DNA of 64,000 bases from Gaoshiqia sp050178015 (GCA_050178015.1 JBFXGM010000029.1:3884-67883), one strand, 5' to 3'; numbered from the stretch's first letter, positions 7,184 through 17,694 are shown. The notes: generated by a model from the letters alone, not told the origin. Numbers and translations are program-made.

Positions 7184-10150
7184 ATGTTTAGAAATAAATT
7201 TGTAAGTTTTGTATTTGCATTGTTCGTTTTTTGTTTGCTGGGTTCTTTTTATGCAAAAAGTCAGAGTCTAACACCTTTACAATACATTGAAACTGAAAGT
7301 TCAAAAAATGCTTTTCAGATTGTTGCAAATGGGAAAGGGGCTGCCATTTATGTTGACCCCAATGATGAAAAAGGGGTTGCAAGGGCTGCTAAGGATTTGG
7401 CTAATGATGTGGGCAAGGTTTCAGGTATTGCCGCTCAAGTCAACGAAAGTATTAAAGCGCCCAAAGGTTCCATTCTTATTGGTACCATCGGCTCCAGCCA
7501 AATTATCGACAAACTTATTGTCGATAAAAAAATTGATGTATCGGAAATAAAAGGGCAATGGGAATCTTATCTGATACAAACAGTTGACGGCAATTTGGTC
7601 GTTGCAGGTAGCGACCGTCGTGGTACCATTTATGGCATTTATGATATTTCAGAAAATATTGGTGTTTCGCCCTGGTACTGGTGGGCCGATGTGCCTGTGA
7701 AAAAGAGCGATGCCTTGTTTGTTAAGGCAGGCCGCTATGTGCAGGAATCGCCCAAAGTGAAATACCGTGGCATTTTTATCAACGATGAGGAACCTTCGTT
7801 TGGAGGCTGGGCACGCGATAAATTTGGGGGCATCAATTCAAAGATCTACGCACACATGTTTGAGCTTATATTACGGCTGAGAGGTAACTACTTGTGGCCG
7901 GCCATGTGGGGAAAATCATTCAATGAAGATGACCCTCTGAATCCTGTGGTGGCCAACGAATATGGAATTGTGATGGGCACTTCGCACCACGAACCCATGA
8001 TGCGCTCTCATACAGAATATACCAGTCGCAAAGACGAAGTAGGTGCATGGAATTATTCCACCAATAAAACGAACCTCGACAAATTCTTTACCGATGGGCT
8101 GGGACGCAATAAAACGTACGACAATCTCATAACCATTGGTATGCGTGGCGATGGCGATGTGGCGCTCAGTGAAGAAGGGGATGAAAAAAACATGGAAACG
8201 CTGCGTCAGGTGGTGAAAGGCCAGCGCGAAATTATCCAAAAGGTGTACGATAAAAAACCATCGGACGTGCCGCAAATGTGGGCCATTTTCACCGAAGTGC
8301 AACGCTATTATGATGCCGGGTTAAACGTGCCCGACGATGTGTTGCTGCTGTTTTGCGACAACAACTGGGGCTATATCCGCCGTGCCGGCCCCGAAAAGGA
8401 AAGGAACCGGAAAGGGGGCATGGGCTTGTATTACCACATTGATATGAACGGTGGGCCTTGGAACGACCGCTGGATAAATACCACCACCATTCCAAAACTT
8501 TACGAACAGTTTAACTTAGCTTATCGAACAGGGTTGGACGACTTATGGGTGGTAAATGTGGGCGATTTGAAACCCAAGGAATTGCCCATCGATTTTATAA
8601 TGAGATTTGCATGGAACCCCGATAGCTATAATCCCGATAATCTGAAAGATTATACCACTGATTGGGCAGCGAGCATTTTTGGCTCGGAACATGCCGGGGA
8701 AATTGCCGATATCGTATCTAAATATCCGAAATACAACTTGTGGCGCAAACCCGAGGTGCAAAGTACACAGATATTCAGTTTTGTAAACCATCACGACGCA
8801 GCCCGGGTGACTGAACTTTGGCGCGATCTTACAAAACGTGTTGAAGCGTTGCGTCCCAAAATTGCACCGGAGGCACAGGATGCTTTTTACCAACTTGTTT
8901 ACTATCCTGCCAAAGCATCAGCCGGCGTGGCCGAAATTTACCTTGCTGCTGGTCGCAATAATTTATATGCCAAACAAGGGCGTGTCAGTGCCAATACTTA
9001 TGCCCAGCGTGCACGCGATTTGTTTGAAATTGATAAACAGTTGAGCGATTATTACAATGGCCCGATGGCCAATGGAAAATGGAAAAACATGATGTCCGAT
9101 GTGCATATCGGCTACACGCAATGGAGCATGCCCCGCGAAAATAAGCTTCCGCAGATGACCGAAGTGCAACCATTGCCAAACGCCGCCATGGGTGTTGCCA
9201 TCGAAGGCAGCGAGCTGGCATGGCCGGGTGCCGATGCCCAGGCCACTTTGCCAACGTTCGATGTGTTGCGCAATCAATCGTATTATATCGATGTGTTTAA
9301 CCGCGGTACAGGTTCATTTCAGTTCGAAGCAAAGGCCAACAAACCATGGATAAAATTGAGCGCTAGCAAAGGAAACGTCGATATTGAAACCCGTTTGCAG
9401 GTCGAAATCGACTGGAAATCGCTGCCAATGGGCAAGTCGGAGGGCTTTGTTGAAATAAAGCAAGGCAGTAATGTGGTGAATGTGAATGTTGTGGCGCTAA
9501 ATGCACCCAAGCCCGACGCCCAGCGTCCATTCTTCGGTGGTTTAACTGGCGAATTTTCTATTCCGGCCAATCAATTCAATGCCAATATTCCAGGCAAAGA
9601 AGCAAAATGGATTGTACTTCCCGACCTTGGCCGGTCAGAAGCTTGTATGGGCATAAGCCCGGTTACGGCACAAAGTGTTGTGGGTAAGGATGCTCCCTGT
9701 CTGGAATACGATGTTTTGCTGAACGAGAATGGTAAAACGACCATTTGTATTGGTATTTTGCCGACGCAGGATGTGCAACCAGAGCGAGGGGTAAGGATTG
9801 CCGTGGCGCTGAACGATGCAGAACCTATCCAAATCGATGCCCGAAAAGGGTTTCACGATGAGTTTAAGGAATACACGCCCGACAACCTTTCAAGGTCAAA
9901 ATCGCTCAAGCCGCTGTCGGCGGTTGACAATAAAATCGCTCTGATTGCACGTGGTAAACACCGCCGCTCTGAGGTGTTCGACAACCTCCGCTGGCTCGAT
10001 GTTGAATTGGAGGTGTTAGAACCCGGCATTCAAACATTAAGAATTTATATGGTTGATCCTGAAGTTGTTGTTGAAAAAATTGTGGTAAACCCCGATAATG
10101 ACTATCCAAGTTATTTTGGCGCTCCGGTGGAAAAAATTGAAAATAAATAA
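7184..10150 (+). CDS. GH115 xylan alpha-1,2-glucuronidase
   Basis: 988 residues, secreted (signal peptide through about residue 27, AKSQS). GH115 hallmarks are present: an N-terminal GH67-like alpha/beta domain (GTIYGIYDISENIGVSPWYWW), the barrel sequence LRGNYLWPAMWGKSF, GIVMGTSHHEPMMR, and the stretch FCDNNWGYIRR. A C-terminal beta-sandwich domain (~residue 830 on, with RRSEVFDNLRWLDVELEV) is usual for the family. GH115 enzymes remove (4-O-methyl)glucuronic acid from internal and terminal xylose units, acting on large xylan unlike GH67. It follows the esterases and precedes GH43 genes 12 bp away. This is the single strongest pointer to glucuronoxylan or glucuronoarabinoxylan as target. Confidence 0.95.
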   Translation: MFRNKFVSFVFALFVFCLLGSFYAKSQSLTPLQYIETESSKNAFQIVANGKGAAIYVDPNDEKGVARAAKDLANDVGKVSGIAAQVNESIKAPKGSILIGTIGSSQIIDKLIVDKKIDVSEIKGQWESYLIQTVDGNLVVAGSDRRGTIYGIYDISENIGVSPWYWWADVPVKKSDALFVKAGRYVQESPKVKYRGIFINDEEPSFGGWARDKFGGINSKIYAHMFELILRLRGNYLWPAMWGKSFNEDDPLNPVVANEYGIVMGTSHHEPMMRSHTEYTSRKDEVGAWNYSTNKTNLDKFFTDGLGRNKTYDNLITIGMRGDGDVALSEEGDEKNMETLRQVVKGQREIIQKVYDKKPSDVPQMWAIFTEVQRYYDAGLNVPDDVLLLFCDNNWGYIRRAGPEKERNRKGGMGLYYHIDMNGGPWNDRWINTTTIPKLYEQFNLAYRTGLDDLWVVNVGDLKPKELPIDFIMRFAWNPDSYNPDNLKDYTTDWAASIFGSEHAGEIADIVSKYPKYNLWRKPEVQSTQIFSFVNHHDAARVTELWRDLTKRVEALRPKIAPEAQDAFYQLVYYPAKASAGVAEIYLAAGRNNLYAKQGRVSANTYAQRARDLFEIDKQLSDYYNGPMANGKWKNMMSDVHIGYTQWSMPRENKLPQMTEVQPLPNAAMGVAIEGSELAWPGADAQATLPTFDVLRNQSYYIDVFNRGTGSFQFEAKANKPWIKLSASKGNVDIETRLQVEIDWKSLPMGKSEGFVEIKQGSNVVNVNVVALNAPKPDAQRPFFGGLTGEFSIPANQFNANIPGKEAKWIVLPDLGRSEACMGISPVTAQSVVGKDAPCLEYDVLLNENGKTTICIGILPTQDVQPERGVRIAVALNDAEPIQIDARKGFHDEFKEYTPDNLSRSKSLKPLSAVDNKIALIARGKHRRSEVFDNLRWLDVELEVLEPGIQTLRIYMVDPEVVVEKIVVNPDNDYPSYFGAPVEKIENK

Positions 10151-10161
10151 ACTTTTTAGAT

Positions 10162-11337
10162 ATGCTTAAAAATACAGTTCAACTAACGGTCATTCTTTCA
10201 ATGCTTTGCATGGGTTTGGTGATTTCCTGTACAGGAAGTGAAAAAACCAATGAGAAAGGGCGAGTTGAAAGTCTGGATGAAAACAAGATATTAAACGCAA
10301 GCAATTCAAATGTAAGGGAATTTAGATACACCAATCCCATCACCCGCGATTCTGCAATTTCGATGCGCGATCATTTTATCATTAAGGTTGGCGAAAAATG
10401 GTACTGTACAGGAACTTCCAATCCTGTTTGGACAGGCCCAAACCCAGGTGTGCGCTTGTTGGAGTCGGACGATTTGCTCAACTGGAAGCACCACTCGTGG
10501 CTGATCGATGCCAGTAAATTGCCCGCCGATTGCCCTTACAACGGACGTTTTTGGGCACCGGAAATTCATTTTCTAAAAGGAAAATATTGGCTTACCGTTA
10601 ACAGCGGAAAAGTTACCGATGAGGATCCTTCTGGTATGGCAACTCACAGTGTTTGGCTTTTCTCGTCCGATGAAGTAACCGGACCTTATAATCTGGTGAA
10701 TGGGCCGCTCACTCCGCAATACAACAACGATGCAACCCTTTTTGAAGACGAGGATGGGCAAGTGTATTTTTATTGCAGTGGTGGTGGCCTTTTTCAAGCT
10801 AAAATCGATTTGGAGAAAGGAAAACTTACCACTCCAATCGAAAAGTTTTTAGATAAGAAAGAACCCGGATGGCCCGAATGGATGGTGGGTGGTATCGAAG
10901 GGCCTTTTGTGCTAAAAAGGGACGGTTTCTATTTTATGTTTTTCTCTACCTGGACCCGTGGTTACGAAGTTGGGCTTTTAAAATCGAAGTACCCGCTTGG
11001 CCCCTGGGAACTGGTTGACCGCGAAACCATTTTTGGCACCCGTAAAAAAGGCTATCGGCCCGAATTGGCCATCGGCGGCGGGTACGACCACCTGAAATTC
11101 AGCGACACCCAAGACCCTTATTGCGAAACCGGGCACAATGCCCTATTTATTGGTCCCGACGGAAATTTATGGAGTTCATGCCATTACATGATGTACGGGC
11201 AGCGGCCCTATCCGTACAGCCAAACCTTCGAGTCGTGGGAGCTCACGCCTCAAATGGGGTACGAGCCAATATATTACAAAAACGGTAGGTTCCACATTGA
11301 TGGTCCAACATGGACAGAGCAGGTAATAGAGTACTAA
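10162..11337 (+). CDS. GH43 family glycosidase, lipoprotein
   Basis: 391 residues with a lipobox (GLVISC, Cys ~23), so probably a membrane-anchored periplasmic or surface enzyme. Five-bladed GH43 propeller features: ISMRDHF (putative catalytic-base Asp), FWAPEIHFLKGKYWL, NNDATLFEDEDGQVYFY, and GGIEGPFVLKR holding the likely acid Glu. No accessory binding module is apparent. GH43 members in xylan clusters are alpha-L-arabinofuranosidases or beta-xylosidases; the exact subfamily cannot be fixed here. It sits 12 bp after GH115 and 41 bp before another GH43. Confidence 0.88.
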   Translation: MLKNTVQLTVILSMLCMGLVISCTGSEKTNEKGRVESLDENKILNASNSNVREFRYTNPITRDSAISMRDHFIIKVGEKWYCTGTSNPVWTGPNPGVRLLESDDLLNWKHHSWLIDASKLPADCPYNGRFWAPEIHFLKGKYWLTVNSGKVTDEDPSGMATHSVWLFSSDEVTGPYNLVNGPLTPQYNNDATLFEDEDGQVYFYCSGGGLFQAKIDLEKGKLTTPIEKFLDKKEPGWPEWMVGGIEGPFVLKRDGFYFMFFSTWTRGYEVGLLKSKYPLGPWELVDRETIFGTRKKGYRPELAIGGGYDHLKFSDTQDPYCETGHNALFIGPDGNLWSSCHYMMYGQRPYPYSQTFESWELTPQMGYEPIYYKNGRFHIDGPTWTEQVIEY

Positions 11338-11378
11338 ATGTATTCTGAAATAAAATGTTAATAATTAAAATAGTTCAG

Positions 11379-12749
11379 ATGAAGAATAGAATGATCGCCT
11401 TATTGGTTTTTGTTTCGTTAATGTCCTCGGTTGGTTTAGCTCAAAATCCCATCGTACAAACTTATTTTACAGCCGATCCGGCACCGATGGTGCACAACGG
11501 TAGGGTTTACGTGTACACTTCGCATGACGAAGATGAAACAGTCGATAATTTTTTCACCATGTACGACTGGCGTTGCTATTCATCGGCCGATATGGTCAAC
11601 TGGACCGACCACGGCGCAGTGGCTTCGCTGAACGATTTTGTGTGGTCAGGCAAAACAAATGGAGCCTGGGCGCCACAATGCATTGAACGGAATGGCAAGT
11701 TTTATCTCTATGTGCCAATACATGGCGATGGAGTCGCGGTGCTGGTCGCCGATTCTCCCACCGGGCCATTTCACGATCCGCTGGGGAAGCGCTTAATCGA
11801 TGGTGAGAATATTTGGCATGATATTGATCCGACTGTCATGATTGACGATGACGGCCAAGCCTATTTATACTGGGGAAATCCGGTTCTTTCCTATGTCAAG
11901 CTAAACGAAGACATGATTTCATATGACCGTAGCATCGGCAAAAATGGCATTGTTGGAATTGAAATGACCCCCGAGGCTTTTGGATCACAGGAGGGACGAG
12001 ACGGGAAAAAACGTGCTTCGTATACCGAGGGCCCTTGGATTTACAAACGTGATAAGCTGTACTACCTGGTTTACGCGGCAGCCGGAATTCCTGAGTATAT
12101 TGCCTATTCCACAGCACCCACCGCCGAAGGCCCCTGGACGTATCAAGGTTTTATCATGGAAAGGGCCGATCACCTCGCTTTCACCAACCATGCGGGAGTG
12201 ATCGATTTTAAGAACAATTCGTATTTCTTCTATCATGACCAGGCTTTGTCAGAAGGCCAGGGTTTCAAACGGTCAGTTAGCGTGGAGCAGTTCGAGTACA
12301 ATGAAGATGGCTCCATTCCGCTGATTGTACCCACCAAGGAGGGCGTGACAGAGAGCGTCTCAAATCTGAATCCCTTTCAAAAAGTGGAAGCCGAAACCAT
12401 GGCCTGGTCCGAGGGCGTTAAAACAGGTTCCGACACCAAGGCCGGTATTTACGTCACGAATATCAATAACGGTGATTTTGTTAAGGTGCGCAGCGTCGAT
12501 TTTGGGAAAGGTGCCAAAAAATTCGAGGTCAGTGCTGCTGCGTTGGCTGGAGGACAAATTGAGATTCGGCTGGATGGTAAAGACGGCTTATTATTAGGTA
12601 CTTGTGAAATAAAAAATAGCGGCGACGTGAATGCCTGGAAAACGTTCACTGCAAAAGTGAGTAAACAGAAAGGCATCCACGATTTATATTTTATTTTTAA
12701 AGGTGGGGAAGGTGACTTGTTTAACTTGAATCATTGGAAGTTCAATTAG
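11379..12749 (+). CDS. GH43 arabinofuranosidase/xylosidase with C-terminal CBM6
   Basis: 456 residues from ATG 11379 (MKNRMIALLVFVSLM signal peptide); an in-frame ATG at 11355 adds eight unlikely residues. The GH43 propeller covers ~25-330: FTADPAPMVHNGRVYVY (base Asp), DIDPTVMIDDDGQAYLYWG, and YTEGPWIYKR (acid Glu). Residues ~335-456 form a CBM6 (FQKVEAETMAW, GGQIEIRLDG, LYFIFKGGEGDLFNLNHW). GH43-CBM6 proteins of this layout (XynD-like) typically remove arabinose from arabinoxylan, with the CBM6 binding xylose chains. Secreted rather than lipidated, since no lipobox Cys is present. Confidence 0.88.
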   Translation: MKNRMIALLVFVSLMSSVGLAQNPIVQTYFTADPAPMVHNGRVYVYTSHDEDETVDNFFTMYDWRCYSSADMVNWTDHGAVASLNDFVWSGKTNGAWAPQCIERNGKFYLYVPIHGDGVAVLVADSPTGPFHDPLGKRLIDGENIWHDIDPTVMIDDDGQAYLYWGNPVLSYVKLNEDMISYDRSIGKNGIVGIEMTPEAFGSQEGRDGKKRASYTEGPWIYKRDKLYYLVYAAAGIPEYIAYSTAPTAEGPWTYQGFIMERADHLAFTNHAGVIDFKNNSYFFYHDQALSEGQGFKRSVSVEQFEYNEDGSIPLIVPTKEGVTESVSNLNPFQKVEAETMAWSEGVKTGSDTKAGIYVTNINNGDFVKVRSVDFGKGAKKFEVSAAALAGGQIEIRLDGKDGLLLGTCEIKNSGDVNAWKTFTAKVSKQKGIHDLYFIFKGGEGDLFNLNHWKFN

Positions 12750-12873
12750 TATTCGGCTGTTTAGCTGGAAATTGGCTACTATGTCTAAAGTTGAATGTCA
12801 GGGTGAAATTTCAGTCACTGCCCGTAAATACGGCCGGGGGAGTTTACTATGTCCGACTAATAAAACATTAAAG

Positions 12874-15342
12874 ATGAGAAAATTAGAATTGAAATTTATC
12901 GTGTGGCTTTTTGCAAGCTTTTTTCTTATAAGCAGTCAGGCATGGGCCACCCAAGGCGGAAAACTAAAAATGTGGTACGATAAACCGGCGACGGTTTGGA
13001 ACGAAGCGCTCCCGATTGGCAATGGGAGGCTGGGCGCCATGATTTACGGTGATCCGGCCGCTGAAAAGATTCAGTTGAACGAAGAGACTTTTTGGTCGGG
13101 CGGGCCCTCGCGAAACGACAACTCCAAAGCGCTGGAGGTTTTGCCCGAAATCAGGCAGCTTATCTTCGATGGTCAATACCACGAAGCCGAAAAAATGGTC
13201 AACGAGAATTTGATGACCGGACGCAATGGTTCCATGTATCAAGTGGTTGGCAATCTGAATCTCAGCTTTGACGGACATCAGGGCTACACCAATTATTACC
13301 GCGAACTTGATCTGGAGCAAGCGGTTTTTACCACCACCTACCAGCTTGATGGCGTGACCTTTAAACGCGAGATGTTTGCTTCGCAACCCGATCAGGTGAT
13401 TGTGGTGCGATTGACTGCCGACAAGCCCGGCATGTTAACCTTTGTTGCCAATTTGAATGGGCCATTACAAAAATCGGCCATGGCACTCAATGCCAATACC
13501 CTGGAAATGACAGGCCTGTCGGGTAGTCACGAAGGGATTGCCGGGCAAGTGAAATTTACCACACAGGCCCGGATGATCAACAAAGGGGGGACAACATCGG
13601 CAGATGCAGACGTGATTCAGGTGAGCGATGCTGACGAAGTGCTGATCCTCATTTCAACAGCCACCAACTTTCTCGATTACCAAACGCTTACGGCCAACGA
13701 AACCGAAAAATGTGTGGACTATTTGGTAGCAGCTGAAAAGAAATCCTTCAAAAAATTGCTGAAGAATCATGTTGATGCTTATCAGCAATATTTTAACCGG
13801 GCCAGTCTCGATTTGGGGACTTCGCCGGCAGCGCAACAACCCACCGATGTGCGCATCAAAAATTTCTCAACAACCCACGATCCCGAGCTGGTTTCGATGT
13901 ATTACCAGTTTGGTCGGTACTTGTTGATTTCGAGTTCGCAACCGGGGGGACAGCCTGCCAATTTGCAGGGAATTTGGAACGAAAGCACCAATCCGGCATG
14001 GGACAGCAAATACACCATCAACATCAACACAGAAATGAATTACTGGCCAGCCGAAAAATGCAACCTGACGGAACTGCACGAGCCGCTCATCCAAATGGTG
14101 AAAGAGCTGTCGGAAACCGGACAACAAACGGCCCGCGATATGTACGGAAGCAAAGGTTGGGTCACCCATCACAATACCGATATCTGGCGAATCAGCGGTG
14201 TAGTTGATGGTGCTTTTTGGGGCATGTGGCCCATGGGAGGCGCCTGGCTTTCGCAGCATTTGTGGGAAAAGTATTGGTACAGTGGCGATTTGAACTACCT
14301 CGAGTCGGTTTATCCCATCCTGAAATCGGCCTGTGAGTTTTACCAGGATTTTCTGGTTGAAGAGCCAACACACAACTGGTTGGTGGTCAGCCCATCCATT
14401 TCGCCGGAGAATGCGCCTGCTGGTCGTCCTTCAATCACCGCCGGGGCCACCATGGATAATCAAATTCTGTTCGATTTGTTTTCGAAAACCATTAAGGCCG
14501 GCAACTTGCTGAAGAAGGATGCCGCACTGATGGCTGACTTACAGCAGATTGTCGACCGTTTACCGCCCATGCAAATTGGCCAACACGGGCAGTTGCAGGA
14601 GTGGATGCAGGATTTGGATAATCCGAATGACAAACATCGGCATGTGTCGCACCTGTACGGGCTTTACCCCAGCAACCAGATTACGCCCTATGCCACGCCT
14701 GAGCTCTTTGATGCGGCGCGCACAACCCTGATTCATCGGGGCGATGTGTCAACAGGCTGGTCGATGGGCTGGAAGGTGAATTTCTGGGCCCGCCTGCTCG
14801 ATGGCAACCACGCGATGAAATTGATCAAAGACCAGTTGACGCTGGTTGATCCGGTGAATGGCGGAAGAAATGGTGGAACCTATCCGAACTTTTTCGATGC
14901 TCACCCTCCTTTTCAAATTGACGGAAACTTTGGCTGCACGGCCGGTATTGCCGAAATGTTGCTGCAAAGCCACGATGGCGCCATTCATTTCCTACCCGCT
15001 TTGCCCGATGAATGGAAAGATGGTGAAATTACCGGACTTCGTACTCCGGGCGGTTTTGAAGTGAGTTTTACATGGAGGAATGGGGAAGTCCAAAAAATTG
15101 AGATCAAATCAACTTTAGGAGGAAACTGTCGTATTCGAGTTCCCAATGAAGTGGTTCAGGCAGCAGGCGATGGGTTGGTAGCAGCAGCAGGCACCAATCG
15201 CAACCCGTTTTTCGAAACGACGCAAGTTGAAAAACCGTTGATTTCGGAAGCTGCTCAACTGAATGAACTCGATCTTGACCAAACGTATGTATATGATTTG
15301 CCAACCGAGGCGGGGAAAACCTATTCAATAGTGATTAAATAA
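12874..15342 (+). CDS. GH95 glycosidase (alpha-L-fucosidase or alpha-L-galactosidase)
   Basis: 822 residues starting at ATG 12874 with a signal peptide ending near SQAWA; the longer in-frame TTG start at 12772 lacks sense. GH95 features: WYDKPATVWNEALPIGNGRLGAM and QLNEETFWSGGPS in the N-terminal beta domain, NLQGIWNESTNPAWDSKY and NINTEMNYWPAE in the (alpha/alpha)6 barrel, Glu ~512 in SPSISPEN as probable general acid, and FQIDGNFGCTAGIAEML near the end of the barrel. GH95 is best known for alpha-1,2-L-fucosidases, but GH95 members in Bacteroides xylan loci act as alpha-L-galactosidases on complex corn-type xylan. The context here (GH115, GH43, esterases) favours the latter; that is inference. 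Confidence 0.9.
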   Translation: MRKLELKFIVWLFASFFLISSQAWATQGGKLKMWYDKPATVWNEALPIGNGRLGAMIYGDPAAEKIQLNEETFWSGGPSRNDNSKALEVLPEIRQLIFDGQYHEAEKMVNENLMTGRNGSMYQVVGNLNLSFDGHQGYTNYYRELDLEQAVFTTTYQLDGVTFKREMFASQPDQVIVVRLTADKPGMLTFVANLNGPLQKSAMALNANTLEMTGLSGSHEGIAGQVKFTTQARMINKGGTTSADADVIQVSDADEVLILISTATNFLDYQTLTANETEKCVDYLVAAEKKSFKKLLKNHVDAYQQYFNRASLDLGTSPAAQQPTDVRIKNFSTTHDPELVSMYYQFGRYLLISSSQPGGQPANLQGIWNESTNPAWDSKYTININTEMNYWPAEKCNLTELHEPLIQMVKELSETGQQTARDMYGSKGWVTHHNTDIWRISGVVDGAFWGMWPMGGAWLSQHLWEKYWYSGDLNYLESVYPILKSACEFYQDFLVEEPTHNWLVVSPSISPENAPAGRPSITAGATMDNQILFDLFSKTIKAGNLLKKDAALMADLQQIVDRLPPMQIGQHGQLQEWMQDLDNPNDKHRHVSHLYGLYPSNQITPYATPELFDAARTTLIHRGDVSTGWSMGWKVNFWARLLDGNHAMKLIKDQLTLVDPVNGGRNGGTYPNFFDAHPPFQIDGNFGCTAGIAEMLLQSHDGAIHFLPALPDEWKDGEITGLRTPGGFEVSFTWRNGEVQKIEIKSTLGGNCRIRVPNEVVQAAGDGLVAAAGTNRNPFFETTQVEKPLISEAAQLNELDLDQTYVYDLPTEAGKTYSIVIK

Positions 15343-15533
15343 TTGATTGTGAAATATTAAATATAGTAGGAGATGACGAGGGTAAATATTGGGCAATTGT
15401 TTGGTGATCCCAACCGTCATAGCCGCGTAAGGGTGTTGCGTTGGCGTAAAGACGGATTTCCCGATTTTGATTAGGAATTGAAAGATTATGAATGGTTTTT
15501 AAAGAAAGATTTAAACAACGAAAAGATATTATA

Positions 15534-17615
15534 ATGAAGAAAGCAAAATGTGCATTTAGGAGTGATTTCATGGTTTTTATATTAGCAATTTCGGTGATAC
15601 TGTTTTTTGTGTCAGAAGCAAAGGCCGATGGAAAATTTGTACACCGTGGAGCGGGCAATCCGTACTTGCCGTTGTGGGAACACTTGCCCGATGGCGAGCC
15701 CCGCGTGTTCGAAGACCCCGACAATCCGGGGAAATACCGCGCTTACATTATTGGTTCGCACGACCTTCGTTTTACCAGCTATTGCGGTCCCGACATTCGG
15801 ATGTGGTCGGCTCCTGTTGAAAACCTGAGCGAGTGGCGCGACGAAGGCCCCGTTTTTACCTACAATATTGAAGGACAGTGGGACGTGATGTATGCGCCCG
15901 ACCTGGTTGAGGTGAAACGCAAAGATGGCACCAAAGACTACTACCTGTTCCCGCATAGCCGTGGCCGCGGCCGCGAAGCGATGGTGTGCAAAGGTTCTCG
16001 TCCCGACGGCCCTTTTACGCCCATAAACATGAACGAGGATGGAACGCGCACTATACCTGGTAGCATTTTGGGTTTCGATCCAGCTGTGTACATTGAATAT
16101 GTGACCGATCCCAACGACCCCGATTTCGATATTGGTTTCCGCGCTTACGGTTTCTGGGGTTTCCAACGCTCCATGGCCGCGCAGTTGGATCAAAATACGA
16201 TGTACTCCTTGCGTCCCGGTACCGAAATCATCAACTACCTGCTGCCTGCCAGCGCCCGTTACGGCGTCATCCGCGACCCCGAAGGAACGGTTTATCCCAA
16301 CGTGTATGCTGATCAGGATATGGGTACGTTCAACTTCTTCGAAGCATCGTCCATCCGCAAGGTTGGCAACAAATACATTACCGTTTTTAGCGGTTACTCA
16401 GGGCCGGAATACGGAGTGGGCAGTTCGAACTCTACGTTGCGTTACGCAGTTGCCGACTCGCCTCTTGGCCCTTGGAAAAGTGGGGGAGTGTTGGTCGATT
16501 CGCGCGGTCCCGTGTTAAATCAGGACGGTTCGAAGATTGTGACAGCCAACGGTGGGCACAACACCCACGGTAGCATTGAGTTGATCAATGGCCAGTGGTA
16601 CGTTTTCTATCACCGTCCACCACGCAACTTCGGTTTTGCACGTCAGGCTGTGGTAGCACCCGTCACCATTCAGTGGGACGAAAAACCCGTAGCTCAAGGC
16701 GGAACTGCCGTAATTAGAGGTTACGATCCGTATGCGAAAGATCAAATTTGGGAATTGAAGGACAATCAAGGTGTTGAATACAAAGGCGCCGAAGTGACTT
16801 CCGAAGGTTTCCATGTTTACGGCCTCGATCCCTATCAATATTATTCAGCGGGATATGCTTGTTATCTTTCCGATGTTGGTTTACAGCAAGATTCGTGGGA
16901 TATTTGGGACAACCACATGCCCATAACCAATATGAAAAATGGAAACATCGTTGGTTTCAAATACTTCGGATTTGCCGGACTAGACAAAGACACCAAAGGT
17001 TTGAAAGCGTTCGAAGGTGCCCAAAAAGGAAACAAAACAGCATTCAACCTTTTCATTGCGCCTAAAACAGCCAAAAGCTTCAAAGTAGCTGTTTGGTTGG
17101 ATGGTCCTTGGGACAATGCCGCATGGAAAGGGAAGAAGATTGGCGAGATCGTTGTTCCGGCCAATTCCAAACAAGAAATCACCAAATACACCATCGATGT
17201 GGCCAAATTTGTCGAAGGACTGGACAAGAAACACGCTATTTTCCTGGTGGCCGAAGGTGCCGATCAGGAAACCTTGTTCGATTTTATTGGCTTGGGTTTC
17301 AGTTCGGCCAAAAAACCAATCGAACGTCACATTGCACCAACTGTAAGCATTTCGGTTAACGGAAAAGCCATTGAAGTGCCCGCAACTCCCGTTCGTTCAA
17401 CCAACGAAAACGGCATTGTGAGCTACGATTTGTATGAAACTACAGTTAAGCTTCCTGCAGGTTCAAACCAAATTCCGGTAGTTACGGCAACTGCAAGCAA
17501 TAAAGCCGTGAAGATGATCATTTCACAGGCCGAATCGAGCACAGGGACAGCTCAGGTGAAATGCGATTACAACGGTGTTATGAAAACCTACAACGTTGTG
17601 TTTGCAGCTGATTAA
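15534..17615 (+). CDS. GH43-like enzyme with C-terminal jelly-roll domain
   Basis: About 693 residues from ATG 15534 (MKKAKCAF, signal peptide ending near SEAKA). An upstream in-frame ATG at 15492 would give an N-terminus unlike a signal peptide. The GH43 propeller is at ~25-400: GEPRVFEDPDNPGKY, MYAPDLVEV, LGFDPAVYIEY, and NFFEASSIRKVGNKY (candidate acid Glu). Residues ~415-590 look like a CBM6-type jelly roll (NIVGFKYFGFAGL, SFKVAVWLDGPWDNAAW), and a further ~100-residue beta domain ends the protein. It is the last gene of the block, followed by two hairpin terminators. The 190-bp leader before it contains no gene I can recognise. Family GH43 is likely; substrate unknown but xylan-related by context. 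Confidence 0.78.
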   Translation: MKKAKCAFRSDFMVFILAISVILFFVSEAKADGKFVHRGAGNPYLPLWEHLPDGEPRVFEDPDNPGKYRAYIIGSHDLRFTSYCGPDIRMWSAPVENLSEWRDEGPVFTYNIEGQWDVMYAPDLVEVKRKDGTKDYYLFPHSRGRGREAMVCKGSRPDGPFTPINMNEDGTRTIPGSILGFDPAVYIEYVTDPNDPDFDIGFRAYGFWGFQRSMAAQLDQNTMYSLRPGTEIINYLLPASARYGVIRDPEGTVYPNVYADQDMGTFNFFEASSIRKVGNKYITVFSGYSGPEYGVGSSNSTLRYAVADSPLGPWKSGGVLVDSRGPVLNQDGSKIVTANGGHNTHGSIELINGQWYVFYHRPPRNFGFARQAVVAPVTIQWDEKPVAQGGTAVIRGYDPYAKDQIWELKDNQGVEYKGAEVTSEGFHVYGLDPYQYYSAGYACYLSDVGLQQDSWDIWDNHMPITNMKNGNIVGFKYFGFAGLDKDTKGLKAFEGAQKGNKTAFNLFIAPKTAKSFKVAVWLDGPWDNAAWKGKKIGEIVVPANSKQEITKYTIDVAKFVEGLDKKHAIFLVAEGADQETLFDFIGLGFSSAKKPIERHIAPTVSISVNGKAIEVPATPVRSTNENGIVSYDLYETTVKLPAGSNQIPVVTATASNKAVKMIISQAESSTGTAQVKCDYNGVMKTYNVVFAAD

Positions 17616-17694
17616 TAAATTCTAAATTTCTTAACTGTAATCGCCTTTTTATCAGAATGATAGGGGGATGTCATTGAAAAATGACGAAAACATG

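Noticed and set aside
15343..15533. Possible small gene or transposon remnant before the last GH43 gene
   Set aside because: A - strand frame exists (15335-15724) but mostly lies antisense to the GH43 signal-peptide region; no motif supports it.
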